DNA of 64,000 nucleotides, taken from NCBI GenBank assembly GCA_002432425.1, contig DJEL01000012.1:36151-100150 (forward strand), read 5' to 3'. A program made the translations under genes and the position numbers. This stretch comes from Lachnospiraceae bacterium UBA5899. Its GTDB lineage: Bacteria > Bacillota > Clostridia > Lachnospirales > Lachnospiraceae. Below, piece after piece: positions 33,497-43,217 of the stretch (its first letter is position 1; each line of letters starts with the position of its first letter). The notes under the pieces are model-generated. The model did not search any database and was not told where the DNA came from. It worked only from the letters and a program-made list of their open reading frames with translations.

Positions 33497-34722
33497 CCTT
33501 TCAGCATGGAAAGTAATTTTTGTATTTCCTCTGCGGCGTCCGCATTTTTTTCGGCTGCGGCAGCCCCCAGTTTTCTGCGCAGTGCCTCATCGTCTAAAAG
33601 AAGCGTGATGTTCTCTGCCAGACTTTCCGGGGTAAGGTCGCACATCAGACCGTCCTCTCCGCGGCACACCTGCTCGCGGTTGCCGCTGCAGTCCGACACC
33701 ACCATGGGCTTCCCTAAAATCTGCGCCTCCTGTATGGCAATGCTTTTTCCCTCAAACCGGCTGGCATGCACATAAATGTCTGCCTGTTTCATAAACGGAT
33801 AGGGATTGTTCACGGCGCCGTACAGGATAAAATCCTCCGTCAGTCCCAAGGCATCTATCTGTTCCTGCAGTTTTTTGCGCTGGTCGCCTTCTCCCAGAAC
33901 ATACCACCTTACGTTTTTTCCCGCATCCTTCAGCCGCTTCATGGCATCCACGGAAACCTCAAACGCCTTCTGTGCGGTAAGCCTGCCCACGGAAAGCAGC
34001 CGTATGCCGGTAAAGCCGTCGGCAAATCCCCCGCCTTCTCCGGCACGTCTTACAATCTCCTCTTTGTTTAAGATATTGTGGAATACCTCCGTTTTGTCCG
34101 GCAGCTCCGGATAAGCTTTTAAGAAAGCCTCCCTTACTTCGTCCGATACGGTAAATATTTTATCAAATGCAAGATAGCAGTCCTTATCCAGGGCTCTTGT
34201 GTAACCTGCCTTTTCATAGTCCACATGGATAAAAGCCGCCTTCTTCGCCGCCTTTACATGGTCCGCCATAAAATAAGCCGCTCCGCCCTCCAGATAGGAC
34301 ACCGCCAAATCGTATTCCTCCGGCAATACCATACCACCGTCGGAAAGAACGCGCCACAACAATTTATCGGGAAGAAGCCTCTTTTTGCCCAGCATGGCGC
34401 AGGTATTTTTTACCAGATAAGGAAACAGCTTAACGATTGTTCCCCTGGTAAACATGGCTTTCAAAACCGTTTTTTTCAGGTACTTCCGTCCCTTTGCCGT
34501 CAGCACCGACTCTTCCCTGTATCCCTTATTTAAAAGCCGCACATTCTCCGGCAGCCGGGACGCCATTTCTCCCTGTCCCGTAAGCACATAAAGGAAAATC
34601 TCATACCGGGCTTCCCCCTTCTCCCTTGCCAGGGTCTGCAGCAGGGAAAGCAGTGCCGTTTCAGCGCCCGCCTGACCAAGCGTATTGATGACAAAGAGAA
34701 TTTTATAAACTTTAGCTATCAT
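33493..34722 (-). CDS. GT4 family glycosyltransferase
   Basis: 409 residues from ATG 34722 (GGTGG 8 bases upstream). KILFVINTLGQAGAETALL is the N-terminal acceptor loop of GT-B enzymes, LLSVGRLTAQKAFEVSVDAM opens the second Rossmann half, and HASRFEGKSIAIQEAQILGKP is the donor-binding E(x7)E region. It should transfer a sugar from a nucleotide donor in the cytoplasm. It overlaps DUF2304 by 11 bases and the GT2 gene by 4, so tightly coupled. Confidence 0.88.
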   Translation of the reverse strand: MIAKVYKILFVINTLGQAGAETALLSLLQTLAREKGEARYEIFLYVLTGQGEMASRLPENVRLLNKGYREESVLTAKGRKYLKKTVLKAMFTRGTIVKLFPYLVKNTCAMLGKKRLLPDKLLWRVLSDGGMVLPEEYDLAVSYLEGGAAYFMADHVKAAKKAAFIHVDYEKAGYTRALDKDCYLAFDKIFTVSDEVREAFLKAYPELPDKTEVFHNILNKEEIVRRAGEGGGFADGFTGIRLLSVGRLTAQKAFEVSVDAMKRLKDAGKNVRWYVLGEGDQRKKLQEQIDALGLTEDFILYGAVNNPYPFMKQADIYVHASRFEGKSIAIQEAQILGKPMVVSDCSGNREQVCRGEDGLMCDLTPESLAENITLLLDDEALRRKLGAAAAEKNADAAEEIQKLLSMLKG

Positions 34723-35158
34723 GTGTTTTGCCACCATCCTGTTCTGTTTCCTCTGCAAAAGCAGCTTCTCCTGTGCCCGCTTTCTCTGTGAAACCGGCTT
34801 CCCTGCGCTCTCTTTCCTCCTGCAGTCTGCCCACTTCTTCCTTTAATAAGGAAACCTGTATTGCCAGCTCGTTGTTCTGACGCATGAGCTCGGAAACCCG
34901 GCAGCTTATGAAATAAGCGCCGTACAGGAGGCAGAAGCCAATCAAAAGCAGAAGCACCATACCCGTATAGCTGATGTACTGGTTCCAGCCCGCCGGGCGG
35001 AGCAGACAGCCGGCTAAAATAATGCCGATGGCAACCAGTCCCCAGGTCAGGCAGAAAGGCTCCGTCATCCGCCGCTTTGCCAGAGAAGATATGGTTCTTA
35101 CAAGCAGGTAGACTCCCGTTAAAATCATGATAATCTGAAGCATTAAACCCGGTTCCAT
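34712..35158 (-). CDS. DUF2304 family membrane protein
   Basis: 148 residues: three membrane helices (~5-25, ~38-55, ~65-90) and a charged coiled-coil tail (LMRQNNELAIQVSLLKEEV). DUF2304 proteins accompany GT2 polyprenyl-phosphate sugar synthases, probably as membrane anchors or flippase-like partners. Start codon overlaps the pelG stop by one base. Confidence 0.8.
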   Translation of the reverse strand: MEPGLMLQIIMILTGVYLLVRTISSLAKRRMTEPFCLTWGLVAIGIILAGCLLRPAGWNQYISYTGMVLLLLIGFCLLYGAYFISCRVSELMRQNNELAIQVSLLKEEVGRLQEERERREAGFTEKAGTGEAAFAEETEQDGGKTHDS

Positions 35159-36615
35159 TACTGACTCCTCTCCGCAGCCTTGTTTTCATAGACACGGTTG
35201 GAAGGACATTTTCCTTCTCCCTTTTTCAACAGACTGCCTTTGCAGAAAATGTGTATATCCATATTTTTTTCCATGGTGCGCAGGCGGTCATACGCCACGC
35301 AGAAGCCCGCCAGAGCGCCTGCCACCAATCCCATGCCGTACCAGATGACCGGCAGGGTGGAAGAAAACAGACTGCCGAGCAGCGTCACCACGGTAAAGCT
35401 TGCCGCCGTCAGCACCGCCCCCACAAGGTCATTGAAGTAGTACAGGAAAATAATGGCGGCATACATAATAAACAGAATAAAATAACCGGCTGCCAGGCAG
35501 GGGTATATCTGCATGATTAACCCGCCCAGACCAAGCTGCGGCAGAAAGACCGTGCACAGGAAAAATACCACAACCGACACAATAAACTGGATGCGCACCA
35601 GATTAAGAAGCTCATCGGAAAGCTGCTCAAACATTCTCTGCTTTGCTATGCGGATGTCCATGCCCCTGCCGCCGATAACCGCCTCGGAATATTTTTTGTA
35701 ACGGTCATGAAAATGCATTTCCACACGGGAAATAAAAATGACGCTGGCGGAAATGTTGGTGAACATGGCAAGACAGGTCGCCATATCATAGGTGGGCATA
35801 CACACAAAACTGTCCGCCACCACCAGATGCTCCTCCGTGCCCCAGAATACAAAATTGTGCATATAAAGCCCCAGCGTGTAAAGGAAATTTGTCACCACAA
35901 GGGGCCAGTATTTCTTAAAATACCGAAGCACATCCGCATACCGTTCGCTGCTGTTTCGAAAGTAGCTCCGCACCAGCGCATATTCCAGACTGGCAATCAG
36001 CATAAAGCCCACATCCAGAGAAAGCAGCATGGAATAAATAATGCTCATATGAAAAACCTTGTTAAGGAGCAGGGAAAGCAGCACCGTCGTTCCCATTCCT
36101 ATCAGGAAAAATGCCGATATCTTTTTATACACCTTGCAGATGGAAAGATAAAGCATGGAGTAAAAAACAAACATCAGCGCCATATATCCGCAGTACCCCA
36201 GAAAAACAAAGAAGATATCCACTTTTCCCACCACATATTCGTGAATGCAGAAGGGAATGCCTATCAATGCGCTGAGCAGGGTGTTTAAAAGCAGACCCAC
36301 ATAGTAGCAGGGCAGAATATTTTCGTATTTTTCCTCGTAAATCACGTCCGACATATATTTGGAAAGCACCGCATTAAAGGGCGACGCCGTCAACAGTGCA
36401 AACACAAAAATGTAGAGCACCGTACAGGAATACAGCTCCCTCTGCGCATACCCCACGGAGGAAAAGCCCAGTAAACGCTGCATGGCAATGACCGCCGCAA
36501 TCACCAGAAACATGGGCGCTATGGTAATGACCGTGCTGTAACCGAAGCCCATCAGGTCGGATGTGATGGTATTTTTACTGTATATTCTGTTAAGTTTGAC
36601 ACCGATTCCCGCCAT
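35158..36615 (-). CDS. pelG: PelG-like polysaccharide transporter
   Basis: 485 residues, about 12 membrane helices. KLNRIYSKNTITSDLMGFGYSTVITIAPMF and the following helices match the PelG family, a MOP/MATE-related transporter (key features: the Tyr-Ser-Thr stretch in helix 1 and YMSDVIYEE). With PelF, PelD and PelE it forms the inner-membrane synthase complex that moves a GalNAc/GlcNAc-rich polymer outward. It is two bases from pelF. The extra cytoplasmic C-terminal tail (KCPSNRVYENKAAE) is species-specific. Confidence 0.9.
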   Translation of the reverse strand: MAGIGVKLNRIYSKNTITSDLMGFGYSTVITIAPMFLVIAAVIAMQRLLGFSSVGYAQRELYSCTVLYIFVFALLTASPFNAVLSKYMSDVIYEEKYENILPCYYVGLLLNTLLSALIGIPFCIHEYVVGKVDIFFVFLGYCGYMALMFVFYSMLYLSICKVYKKISAFFLIGMGTTVLLSLLLNKVFHMSIIYSMLLSLDVGFMLIASLEYALVRSYFRNSSERYADVLRYFKKYWPLVVTNFLYTLGLYMHNFVFWGTEEHLVVADSFVCMPTYDMATCLAMFTNISASVIFISRVEMHFHDRYKKYSEAVIGGRGMDIRIAKQRMFEQLSDELLNLVRIQFIVSVVVFFLCTVFLPQLGLGGLIMQIYPCLAAGYFILFIMYAAIIFLYYFNDLVGAVLTAASFTVVTLLGSLFSSTLPVIWYGMGLVAGALAGFCVAYDRLRTMEKNMDIHIFCKGSLLKKGEGKCPSNRVYENKAAERSQ

Positions 36616-36617
36616 CC

Positions 36618-38039
36618 TTATTCCTCCATACCCGGATAAATTTCTTTATACAGACTGTCAAATTTCTCCCTCATCTGCTCTATCCGGTAATAGGTATTGA
36701 CCCTCTTAAATCCGATTTCTCCCATTTCCTGCCGCAGTTCCGGGGAAAGCGCCAGCTTCCGCATTGCCTTCGACAGTTCTTCCGTATTCATGATATGGGT
36801 TAAAATACCGGCGGTTCCGAAGGTATCTCCTTCTTCCCCATAAATAAGTTCCCGGCAATTACCCACATCCGTGGCAATGACCGGCTTGTGGGCAGCGAAG
36901 CTTTCCAGAATGGTAAGCGGCTGACCTTCACTGATACTGGTGAGAATGGTAAAATCCATCCTGCCCAGGTATTCCTTTACCTGGATTCTGCCTGTAAATA
37001 TCACATTTTTAAGTCCCAGTACCTCTACCAGTTCATAACATTCCTCCGCGTATTCTTTATCCTCATCGCGGGGTCCCATAATCCAGAGCTTCAGGTTTGG
37101 CACACGCTCCGCGGCAAAGGCAAACGCCCTTATCATGGTCTTGACATCCTTAATGGGTGTCACACGTAAAATGGCGCCGATATTGACAAAGCCCTCATCC
37201 TCCGGCTGTTTGCCGGGAATATGGGCAAAGCCGTCCACATCAATGCCGTTCGGCGTCACATGGGTGATGGAAATGTCGCAGCCCAGCTCCGTCTGCAGCT
37301 TTCTGGCGTGACCGTACAGCGCCGTCACCGCATCCGCCCTGTCGTAGGCAAGCCGGGACATTTTCTTAAACTGCTCAATCCAGATATCCTTGTAAATGCC
37401 GCTGACCCAGGAAGCCTTCAGGATTTCCTCTTCCCTTTCTCTGGTATAAATGCCGTGCTCCGACACCAGAAGTCCGCAGTTGTATAAATATTTTGCCATG
37501 CCGCCCAAAACGCCCGCATAGCCCGTAGCCACGCAGTGGTACACATCCGCCTTGGGAATTTTCGTGTGCAGGATTAAGAAAAGAGGCAGATAAATGGAAC
37601 GCATGGTCCATAGGAAATCCGAAAACACAATCTGGGAATACTTCGCTTCGTAGCACTCCTCCACCACATGGAAAAAGTCCTCTCCCATCAGGAACGCATC
37701 AATGGAAAACTCTTCCTTCCGGCACATGGCAAACAGGGTATCCCAGTCCGTTTTGTAACCTAAAATCACACTGCGTAATGCGCGGTACTGCTTCTTATCC
37801 AGTTTTATTTTTTTATGCTTTCCCTTTGACCAGTCCACATCGTTTAAGTAAGCCTCATACACTGCCGACACATTTTCCGGCATTTCGTACTGAAACTTCC
37901 CGCTCTGCTTCCTGTCGGAGATAATCGCCAATATGATGAATTCATGCTGCGGAAAGGCTTTAATCATACTGTGAATCCAGCCGGATACACCACCCACCAC
38001 ATAAGGGTAGCAGCCCTCCGCCACCATACAGATTTTCAT
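36618..38039 (-). CDS. pelF: PelF glycosyltransferase
   Basis: 473 residues, GT4. KICMVAEGCYPYVVGGVSGW is the diagnostic PelF N-terminus, with SEHGIYTREREEEI, the LRVTPIKDVKTMIRA start of the donor domain, and LTSISEGQPLTILESFAAH with the E(x7)E pair. PelF polymerises UDP-GalNAc/UDP-GlcNAc in Pel synthesis. The nearby galE and UDP-sugar pyrophosphorylase could help supply donors. It follows the DUF2194 gene by 33 bases. Confidence 0.92.
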   Translation of the reverse strand: MKICMVAEGCYPYVVGGVSGWIHSMIKAFPQHEFIILAIISDRKQSGKFQYEMPENVSAVYEAYLNDVDWSKGKHKKIKLDKKQYRALRSVILGYKTDWDTLFAMCRKEEFSIDAFLMGEDFFHVVEECYEAKYSQIVFSDFLWTMRSIYLPLFLILHTKIPKADVYHCVATGYAGVLGGMAKYLYNCGLLVSEHGIYTREREEEILKASWVSGIYKDIWIEQFKKMSRLAYDRADAVTALYGHARKLQTELGCDISITHVTPNGIDVDGFAHIPGKQPEDEGFVNIGAILRVTPIKDVKTMIRAFAFAAERVPNLKLWIMGPRDEDKEYAEECYELVEVLGLKNVIFTGRIQVKEYLGRMDFTILTSISEGQPLTILESFAAHKPVIATDVGNCRELIYGEEGDTFGTAGILTHIMNTEELSKAMRKLALSPELRQEMGEIGFKRVNTYYRIEQMREKFDSLYKEIYPGMEE

Positions 38040-38072
38040 GACTGTTCTCCTTTACTGCTGCCTTTCGTCCCG

Positions 38073-39893
38073 TCAGGGAGTCGTAAAAGGCTCCTTATAC
38101 TGCAATACCTCATCCGCCTGTGTCAGCCGGATATGGGTGCCGCCCACCTGCACCTTCACAAGATAGGCATCCTGTTCTATCTGCTCGTACTCACCGTTTG
38201 TGATGTCCGCGATTTTTTGTCCGTGGGTACGAAGCAAAAACCACGCTTCCTGCCGGATGTCCGTGGCGTATACCACGATGCCGTCATCCTCCTTCTCTAT
38301 CTCATAGGAAAGATTGAGCAGCGAGCGCACACGTCTGTCGCTTTCCGAAAGGGTGGTGTCCTCCATGAACGTAAAATTATGAAAATAGGTGCTGACATTG
38401 CTGAACACCTTGTTAAAATACTTTTCCCAGCGGTCATCTTCCGTCTCCGGCCACATAATCCGGTGCATGTCAAGCAGCGTATTGGAATAGGCAAGCGCCG
38501 TTGCCAGGCTCCTGTTGGTAAAATCCGTGCGGTAGCTGTACGTTCCCGCCTCCGCCGTCACCCCCTGCAGGGTTACCCCGTCGGTATAATAGGATAACAG
38601 AAAATTTTCTCCCCTGTCCTTACAGGTCAGAGTATGGATGCCGGAAAAATAAGCATTTTTTTCCATGGCTTCCCGCAGTTCCTCCGACACGGCTTCCTCA
38701 TAAACGGCTCCGAAGGAATATTCGCAGTCCATTCTGCCTAAGAAACCTCTTTCTTCCGCAATCTGTTCACTTACGGAAACATCCTCTGCGCGGTTCATGC
38801 TTAAGCCCGCTTCCGCTCCTGCTTCCTTGAACTGCTGCAGGTAGAAAATCAAATCCTCCGGCATAAGCCCTGTAAGGCTCGTTCTTTCATAGCCGGTATT
38901 TAAGAAACAGGTCATTTTCAAATCCTGCCGGGAGGACATGGCTAAAATTCCCGGCCACATAACATCCCGTACAAAGCTGCGGCTGCTGCGGCTGTAATAT
39001 GCCTGCATCACCGTATCCGTTTCCGAAGAAAGACTGGGATAGTCCGCCACGCTGATGTTCTGAGCATTGACCACCGGATACACGGCAACCTCCTGCATTT
39101 CATAAAGAAAACCGTCTAAAATGCCAAGTCCCGCCATATCCGTCAGATAGTCGCCGTTTACGGCAAACACAAAGGTGTCCTCATAACGGTTGCGCCAGAG
39201 AATACGGGGAAACTCCTCCCGTTCTACCTTCGTTTCGTCCTTCAGTCCCACCATATAGGTCTTGCTTCCTTTGCCCGTTACATACCAGGGCATGGTCAGG
39301 GTAAAGTCCTGCAGTTCCTCGGCTTCCCTGTCGTTCTGCGCCTTGTATACCGCTTCACCGCCCAGAAGAAATCCGTCAAACAGGCGGATGCCGTCCACTC
39401 TCGTTTCCTCATTCTTTATTTCCGTAATGCCAAGGAGCGCCTGCAGGGACTCCCATTCCTCAATGCAGGATGCCTCCGGCAGGGTGCAGAAAACAATGGG
39501 CACACTCTCCGAAGCATAGGATAAAATGGCGGCTTCCTCTTTTTCATAATCAAGGGAAACGCCGTCCACCAAAAGAAGTCCCGGTGTCCTTCCTTCCGTC
39601 AGATGTTCCTCGCACAGAAGGTCTTTTTTCACATAACGGCACCATTCTTCCACGGTCTTTGCCACACTGCCTTCCGTATCTCCCACAAAAAGGGCATAAC
39701 CCTCCAGAGAAGCAAACTCAGACTCTTTTTGCGCCGGCTGCCAGGCATCCTCTCCCGAAAGAAGCCCGGTGCCGTAATATTCATTTGTCTCATAGTCGTT
39801 GCCGTTTTCCTTCACCAGCTGGGAGAACTGAAACATAAACAACAGTACGCCCATCATCAGAAGGATGATCAAAAAATTTCTGCGGGATATCAT
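38073..39893 (-). CDS. DUF2194 protein, PelA-deacetylase-like
   Basis: 606 residues: N-terminal membrane helix (~7-23), then an extracytoplasmic domain. Features of DUF2194: DTEGSVAKTVEEWCRYVKKD, WRNRYEDTFVFAVNGDYL (a conserved Asp), YPVVNAQNISVADYP, MTCFLNTGYERTS, and a His-rich end (DMHRIMW and STYFHNFTF). In Gram-positive Pel operons a CE4/NodB-like deacetylase sits between pelE and pelF, which is exactly this position. It would de-N-acetylate the polymer outside the cell. I see no separate PelA hydrolase gene. Confidence 0.75.
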   Translation of the reverse strand: MISRRNFLIILLMMGVLLFMFQFSQLVKENGNDYETNEYYGTGLLSGEDAWQPAQKESEFASLEGYALFVGDTEGSVAKTVEEWCRYVKKDLLCEEHLTEGRTPGLLLVDGVSLDYEKEEAAILSYASESVPIVFCTLPEASCIEEWESLQALLGITEIKNEETRVDGIRLFDGFLLGGEAVYKAQNDREAEELQDFTLTMPWYVTGKGSKTYMVGLKDETKVEREEFPRILWRNRYEDTFVFAVNGDYLTDMAGLGILDGFLYEMQEVAVYPVVNAQNISVADYPSLSSETDTVMQAYYSRSSRSFVRDVMWPGILAMSSRQDLKMTCFLNTGYERTSLTGLMPEDLIFYLQQFKEAGAEAGLSMNRAEDVSVSEQIAEERGFLGRMDCEYSFGAVYEEAVSEELREAMEKNAYFSGIHTLTCKDRGENFLLSYYTDGVTLQGVTAEAGTYSYRTDFTNRSLATALAYSNTLLDMHRIMWPETEDDRWEKYFNKVFSNVSTYFHNFTFMEDTTLSESDRRVRSLLNLSYEIEKEDDGIVVYATDIRQEAWFLLRTHGQKIADITNGEYEQIEQDAYLVKVQVGGTHIRLTQADEVLQYKEPFTTP

Positions 39894-39905
39894 CTTCCAC
39901 CTCTA

Positions 39906-40730
39906 TTATCGGAAAACTCTGATAAGCTCCAGTGTTTCTCTGTCCACCACCACCGGAGAATGTTTCAGCTCCTCGATGGTCTCAAAGAATTTTTCTCTCT
40001 GCCCGCTGCTGAAATACAGCTTCAGCCGGCAGGTATACGCCGCCAGCGTATTCGGGTATTTCTCTTTGGCACGTTCACACCATTTTTCACATTCGGTAAA
40101 ATTCTCAATTTCCAACAGGCGTAAAATCAGCGCCTCCATCTGTTCAATGCTCATGGCGTCCGGGGCTTCCGCATACAGTACTTCGCCCACATAGTCCATT
40201 TCCGCCACGTAGCTTTTCTGCTCCATGTCCGTAAAGACCTTCTGCTTCAGGACGTCATTCATATAGTCTAAGAGCATATCCGCATAGGCCGTCTTGTCGG
40301 CACCGCCCTCTTCAATAAGCTTTTTCTGCTTTTCCACCGTCATGCGGAAATCATTCAGGGCATCCTGCAGCACGCTTGCCGCATAATGTGCCGTTTCTGT
40401 GTCCTCACTGTTTAAGGCAAGGGAAATGGACGCTAAGGACTTGCGGATATCGCCCTTTACAATATTCATCATCAGATTTCGCAAATCCGTCTCGTTGGTA
40501 ACCTCAATGGCCTCCTCTAAGGAGACCATGTTTCTCTCCTGCTCCTCTTCGGCGCGGACGGAGGATTTTACCCTTTCCTTACTGAAAATGACATCGTCCA
40601 GATCCACCGGTTCGGAAAAGAACAGTTTATACCACAGATAGGCAAGCAGGAAAAAAAGCGGTCCCACACCCGGGCAGATGAGCATAACAATCAGGATAAA
40701 AATATGGCTTTTCTTCAACTGCCGCTTCAT
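39906..40730 (-). CDS. pelE: PelE-like membrane/TPR protein
   Basis: 274 residues: two short hydrophobic segments near the N-terminus (residues ~10-38), a charged linker, then an all-helical region ending in TPR-like repeats (LLRLLEIENFTECEKWCERA and KYPNTLAAYTCRLKLYF). PelE links PelD to the synthase in Pel systems. Its start overlaps the pelD stop by four bases (ATGA). Identification rests on architecture and gene order more than on sequence. Confidence 0.75.
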   Translation of the reverse strand: MKRQLKKSHIFILIVMLICPGVGPLFFLLAYLWYKLFFSEPVDLDDVIFSKERVKSSVRAEEEQERNMVSLEEAIEVTNETDLRNLMMNIVKGDIRKSLASISLALNSEDTETAHYAASVLQDALNDFRMTVEKQKKLIEEGGADKTAYADMLLDYMNDVLKQKVFTDMEQKSYVAEMDYVGEVLYAEAPDAMSIEQMEALILRLLEIENFTECEKWCERAKEKYPNTLAAYTCRLKLYFSSGQREKFFETIEELKHSPVVVDRETLELIRVFR

Positions 40731-42907
40731 CGCTCATATTCCTCCACAATTTCACTCTTGCAGCCGATGGCGGACAATCGTTCCATAACCGGCACCGCAT
40801 CCTGTCTTCTGGCATTGGAAAGCAGTACATACAGGCTGTTATCCTGCAAAAGACCCACGTAGTCCTGATGGCGCAGCTTGGAAGAAATCCGCATGGCAAG
40901 ATCCTTGTAGGTAATGTCCGGCGCCGCTTCCACCTTTAACACAATACATTCGGTAAGCCCCTTCTTTTCCGCCGCCAGGTATGCATTGACAAGAGTGGTA
41001 AACGCCTCCTCATCCAGAATTTTGGTTCCGTCAATGTAGCGCTCCTCTTCCAATGCTTCCAGATATTTATTTGCTCTCACCACCGCATTGTGAATGAGGG
41101 CGCTGATTACCACGAGCTGGTTGGCCTGCCCCAGTGTCATGCTTTCCCAGGGGATGCCCCATATCATAATAATCATTTGGATATTGTTTTCCTCATAGAT
41201 GGCATTTGCCATAAGCGGGTATTTTTCGTTTAAACTCCGGTTGATAAACACCTTTTTTTCTTCCAGCGCCTCGTACATTTCTCCGAGCTGCCTGTAGCGG
41301 ATGGAGTTTCCCATACTTCTTGCCTTGGGAGATGTTGCGGAAAAGAGTCTGGCATATTCGCCGCCGGATACGGTATAAATCGCCACGTCCTTGCTTTTCA
41401 TCAGTCGGGCAATCATTTCCGCCGCATAGAAAAGCACTTCCTCCTGGCTGTACTGGTCTAAGGAAGAGGTAATGCTGTAAATCTTGCCCACGCTGTCATT
41501 CTGGTTCACAATCTGGGTCTCCAGCGCATCCTTTACCCGCACGTTGCTGTCGTTGATTTCCTTGATGTCCTGAAGCTGCTGGCTTAAAAACTCCTTTTCT
41601 TCCTCATGCTCTCTTTTCAGCTTGGTAATGTAGTCACGCATGTAGCCCACCGCAAGCCCCAGAATAAAAAGCTGGGCTATCCATACATAGGTATTGCTGT
41701 CAAGCATCAGTTCAAAACCGCTCCGGTCATACATCTGTCTAAAACAGTAGCCAGCCACCGCCAGTGCCGCGGAAAGGGTTGTCTGCTGCTGGCCGTACAC
41801 AATGGCAAACAGAAGTACATACAAAAGATAAAAGTCCAGACTGTGGAAATATTTGCTGCCCACCGCCCTGTTGTTCAGCATAAAGAAAATGACAAAACAG
41901 ATGAAGTTCTCTATATAGGGCACTGCCGTTTTTGTGAGCCAGCCCGCCCGTTCCAGCAGTCTTTCCCTTATAGTTTTCTTCCGCTTTTCTCCATATAAAA
42001 AGATATGGCGGTACTTCTTCATCCGGGCAACAATTCTTGCCACCACATGGGGCGTATCGCACAGAAACGACGGTTTGAATTCCTCCGCAAAGCGGGCGGA
42101 TGAAAGGATTTTCCGTTTCGTATTGGTACCCACGGACACAATTTCCACATTAAACCACATATTTTTTCGCACTAATTCCGCAAGCTGCCGCTCCGTGATG
42201 GGTGTTTCGGAAGATAAATTGTATAAATGGTATTTGTGGTTTTCGCAGACGGCAAGCCGGTACAGGTACTCCACCGCATCCGTAACGTAAAGCAGTGAAA
42301 AGGTATCGTTATCATCTACCGTGATAACATATTTGTCTAAAGACTCCAGACACATCTTCGTGCAGATATCGGTAACATCTGCCATGGTATCCGGCATAGA
42401 ATACAGATGGTCAAGACGCAGAACGATAATATCCCTGCCGCAGTTTTTGCCGTAGTTTTCGCACATTTCCTCCGCCTGGGAAAGTACCATGCTCTTAAAG
42501 CCCTGGGGCGCTGTAGGCGTTTCCTCGGAAATATTCTCCGGGAAATCTCCCTGATACACCTCATCCGAAGAAAGATAGATAAACCTGCCCTTGTTCTTCA
42601 TGGCATATGCCATCAGAATGTTCATCACACAGGCGGAATACCGTACCGCTTCGGACTCTTCGTTGCCCCAGTGGAAATTCGTGTCGTAGGCTCCCATAAA
42701 AATTGTGAGGTCGGGATTGATGCTTTCAAAAATTTCATTCAGACAGCTCGCATCATACGGAAAATGATATTTTTCAAAAACCTTCTGATAGGGCTGTTTT
42801 TCATAGCGGCTGCCTGTCAGAAGATAAATCCTGTGTCCCTCTTTATTTAATTTGATGATAAGATTGTTGATAACATTACTGCATCCCCCTATTAACAGAA
42901 CATTCAT
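40727..42907 (-). CDS. pelD: PelD-like c-di-GMP receptor with N-terminal SDR domain
   Basis: 726 residues. ~1-300: an SDR/epimerase-like Rossmann domain (VLLIGGCSNVINNL with the glycine loop altered, YLSSDEVYQGD). ~325-430: four membrane helices. ~430-465: coiled coil. ~470-620: GAF domain. ~625-726: GGDEF-like domain in which the catalytic motif is replaced by LQDNS, while the inhibitory-site motif RxxD is kept as RHQD at 679-682. That combination, a dead cyclase with an intact c-di-GMP site, defines PelD. It should switch on PelF when c-di-GMP is high. The SDR fusion suggests a tie to sugar-nucleotide supply or a structural role. Confidence 0.85.
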   Translation of the reverse strand: MNVLLIGGCSNVINNLIIKLNKEGHRIYLLTGSRYEKQPYQKVFEKYHFPYDASCLNEIFESINPDLTIFMGAYDTNFHWGNEESEAVRYSACVMNILMAYAMKNKGRFIYLSSDEVYQGDFPENISEETPTAPQGFKSMVLSQAEEMCENYGKNCGRDIIVLRLDHLYSMPDTMADVTDICTKMCLESLDKYVITVDDNDTFSLLYVTDAVEYLYRLAVCENHKYHLYNLSSETPITERQLAELVRKNMWFNVEIVSVGTNTKRKILSSARFAEEFKPSFLCDTPHVVARIVARMKKYRHIFLYGEKRKKTIRERLLERAGWLTKTAVPYIENFICFVIFFMLNNRAVGSKYFHSLDFYLLYVLLFAIVYGQQQTTLSAALAVAGYCFRQMYDRSGFELMLDSNTYVWIAQLFILGLAVGYMRDYITKLKREHEEEKEFLSQQLQDIKEINDSNVRVKDALETQIVNQNDSVGKIYSITSSLDQYSQEEVLFYAAEMIARLMKSKDVAIYTVSGGEYARLFSATSPKARSMGNSIRYRQLGEMYEALEEKKVFINRSLNEKYPLMANAIYEENNIQMIIMIWGIPWESMTLGQANQLVVISALIHNAVVRANKYLEALEEERYIDGTKILDEEAFTTLVNAYLAAEKKGLTECIVLKVEAAPDITYKDLAMRISSKLRHQDYVGLLQDNSLYVLLSNARRQDAVPVMERLSAIGCKSEIVEEYER

Positions 42908-42925
42908 CCTCTCAGCGCACCTTTC

Positions 42926-43201
42926 TTACTCTGTTTCATACTCCTTAAGCTTCTTCAGAAAAGATGTTACATCCCTTTTAACGGTATCCACACCGGCATC
43001 ATATTCACTGCCTATTTTTCTGATAATCTCCTCTTTGTTGTCCCCCGACTGCCGATACTTAAAAATCTCAGCCCCCATTTCATTCATTGTCAGAGGAGGC
43101 TTGTAATGCTCTCCGCTCTGGCGCAAATCAAGCAGCCAGTACAACCCGGCTGCTTTTCTCAGTTCGTATCCGTTACTGCCATACTTTTTCGTCATATCCA
43201 T
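42926..43201 (-). CDS. Stand-alone PqqD-like protein
   Basis: 91 residues with GGGG 8 bases before the ATG. GYELRKAAGLYWLLDL, then LTMNEMGAEIFKYRQSGDN, then a helix-turn-helix-like EEIIRKIGSEY and VKRDVTSFLKKL: the order and spacing of a PqqD/RiPP recognition element. It lies 16 bases after the HD-GYP gene and 18 before pelD, so it is an integral part of the operon. PqqD proteins bind peptide leaders; what it binds in a polysaccharide operon is unknown. It could serve the small leader-containing protein encoded at 25338-25787. Confidence 0.75.
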   Translation of the reverse strand: MDMTKKYGSNGYELRKAAGLYWLLDLRQSGEHYKPPLTMNEMGAEIFKYRQSGDNKEEIIRKIGSEYDAGVDTVKRDVTSFLKKLKEYETE

Positions 43202-43217
43202 ATTTCAGACCCCTTAT

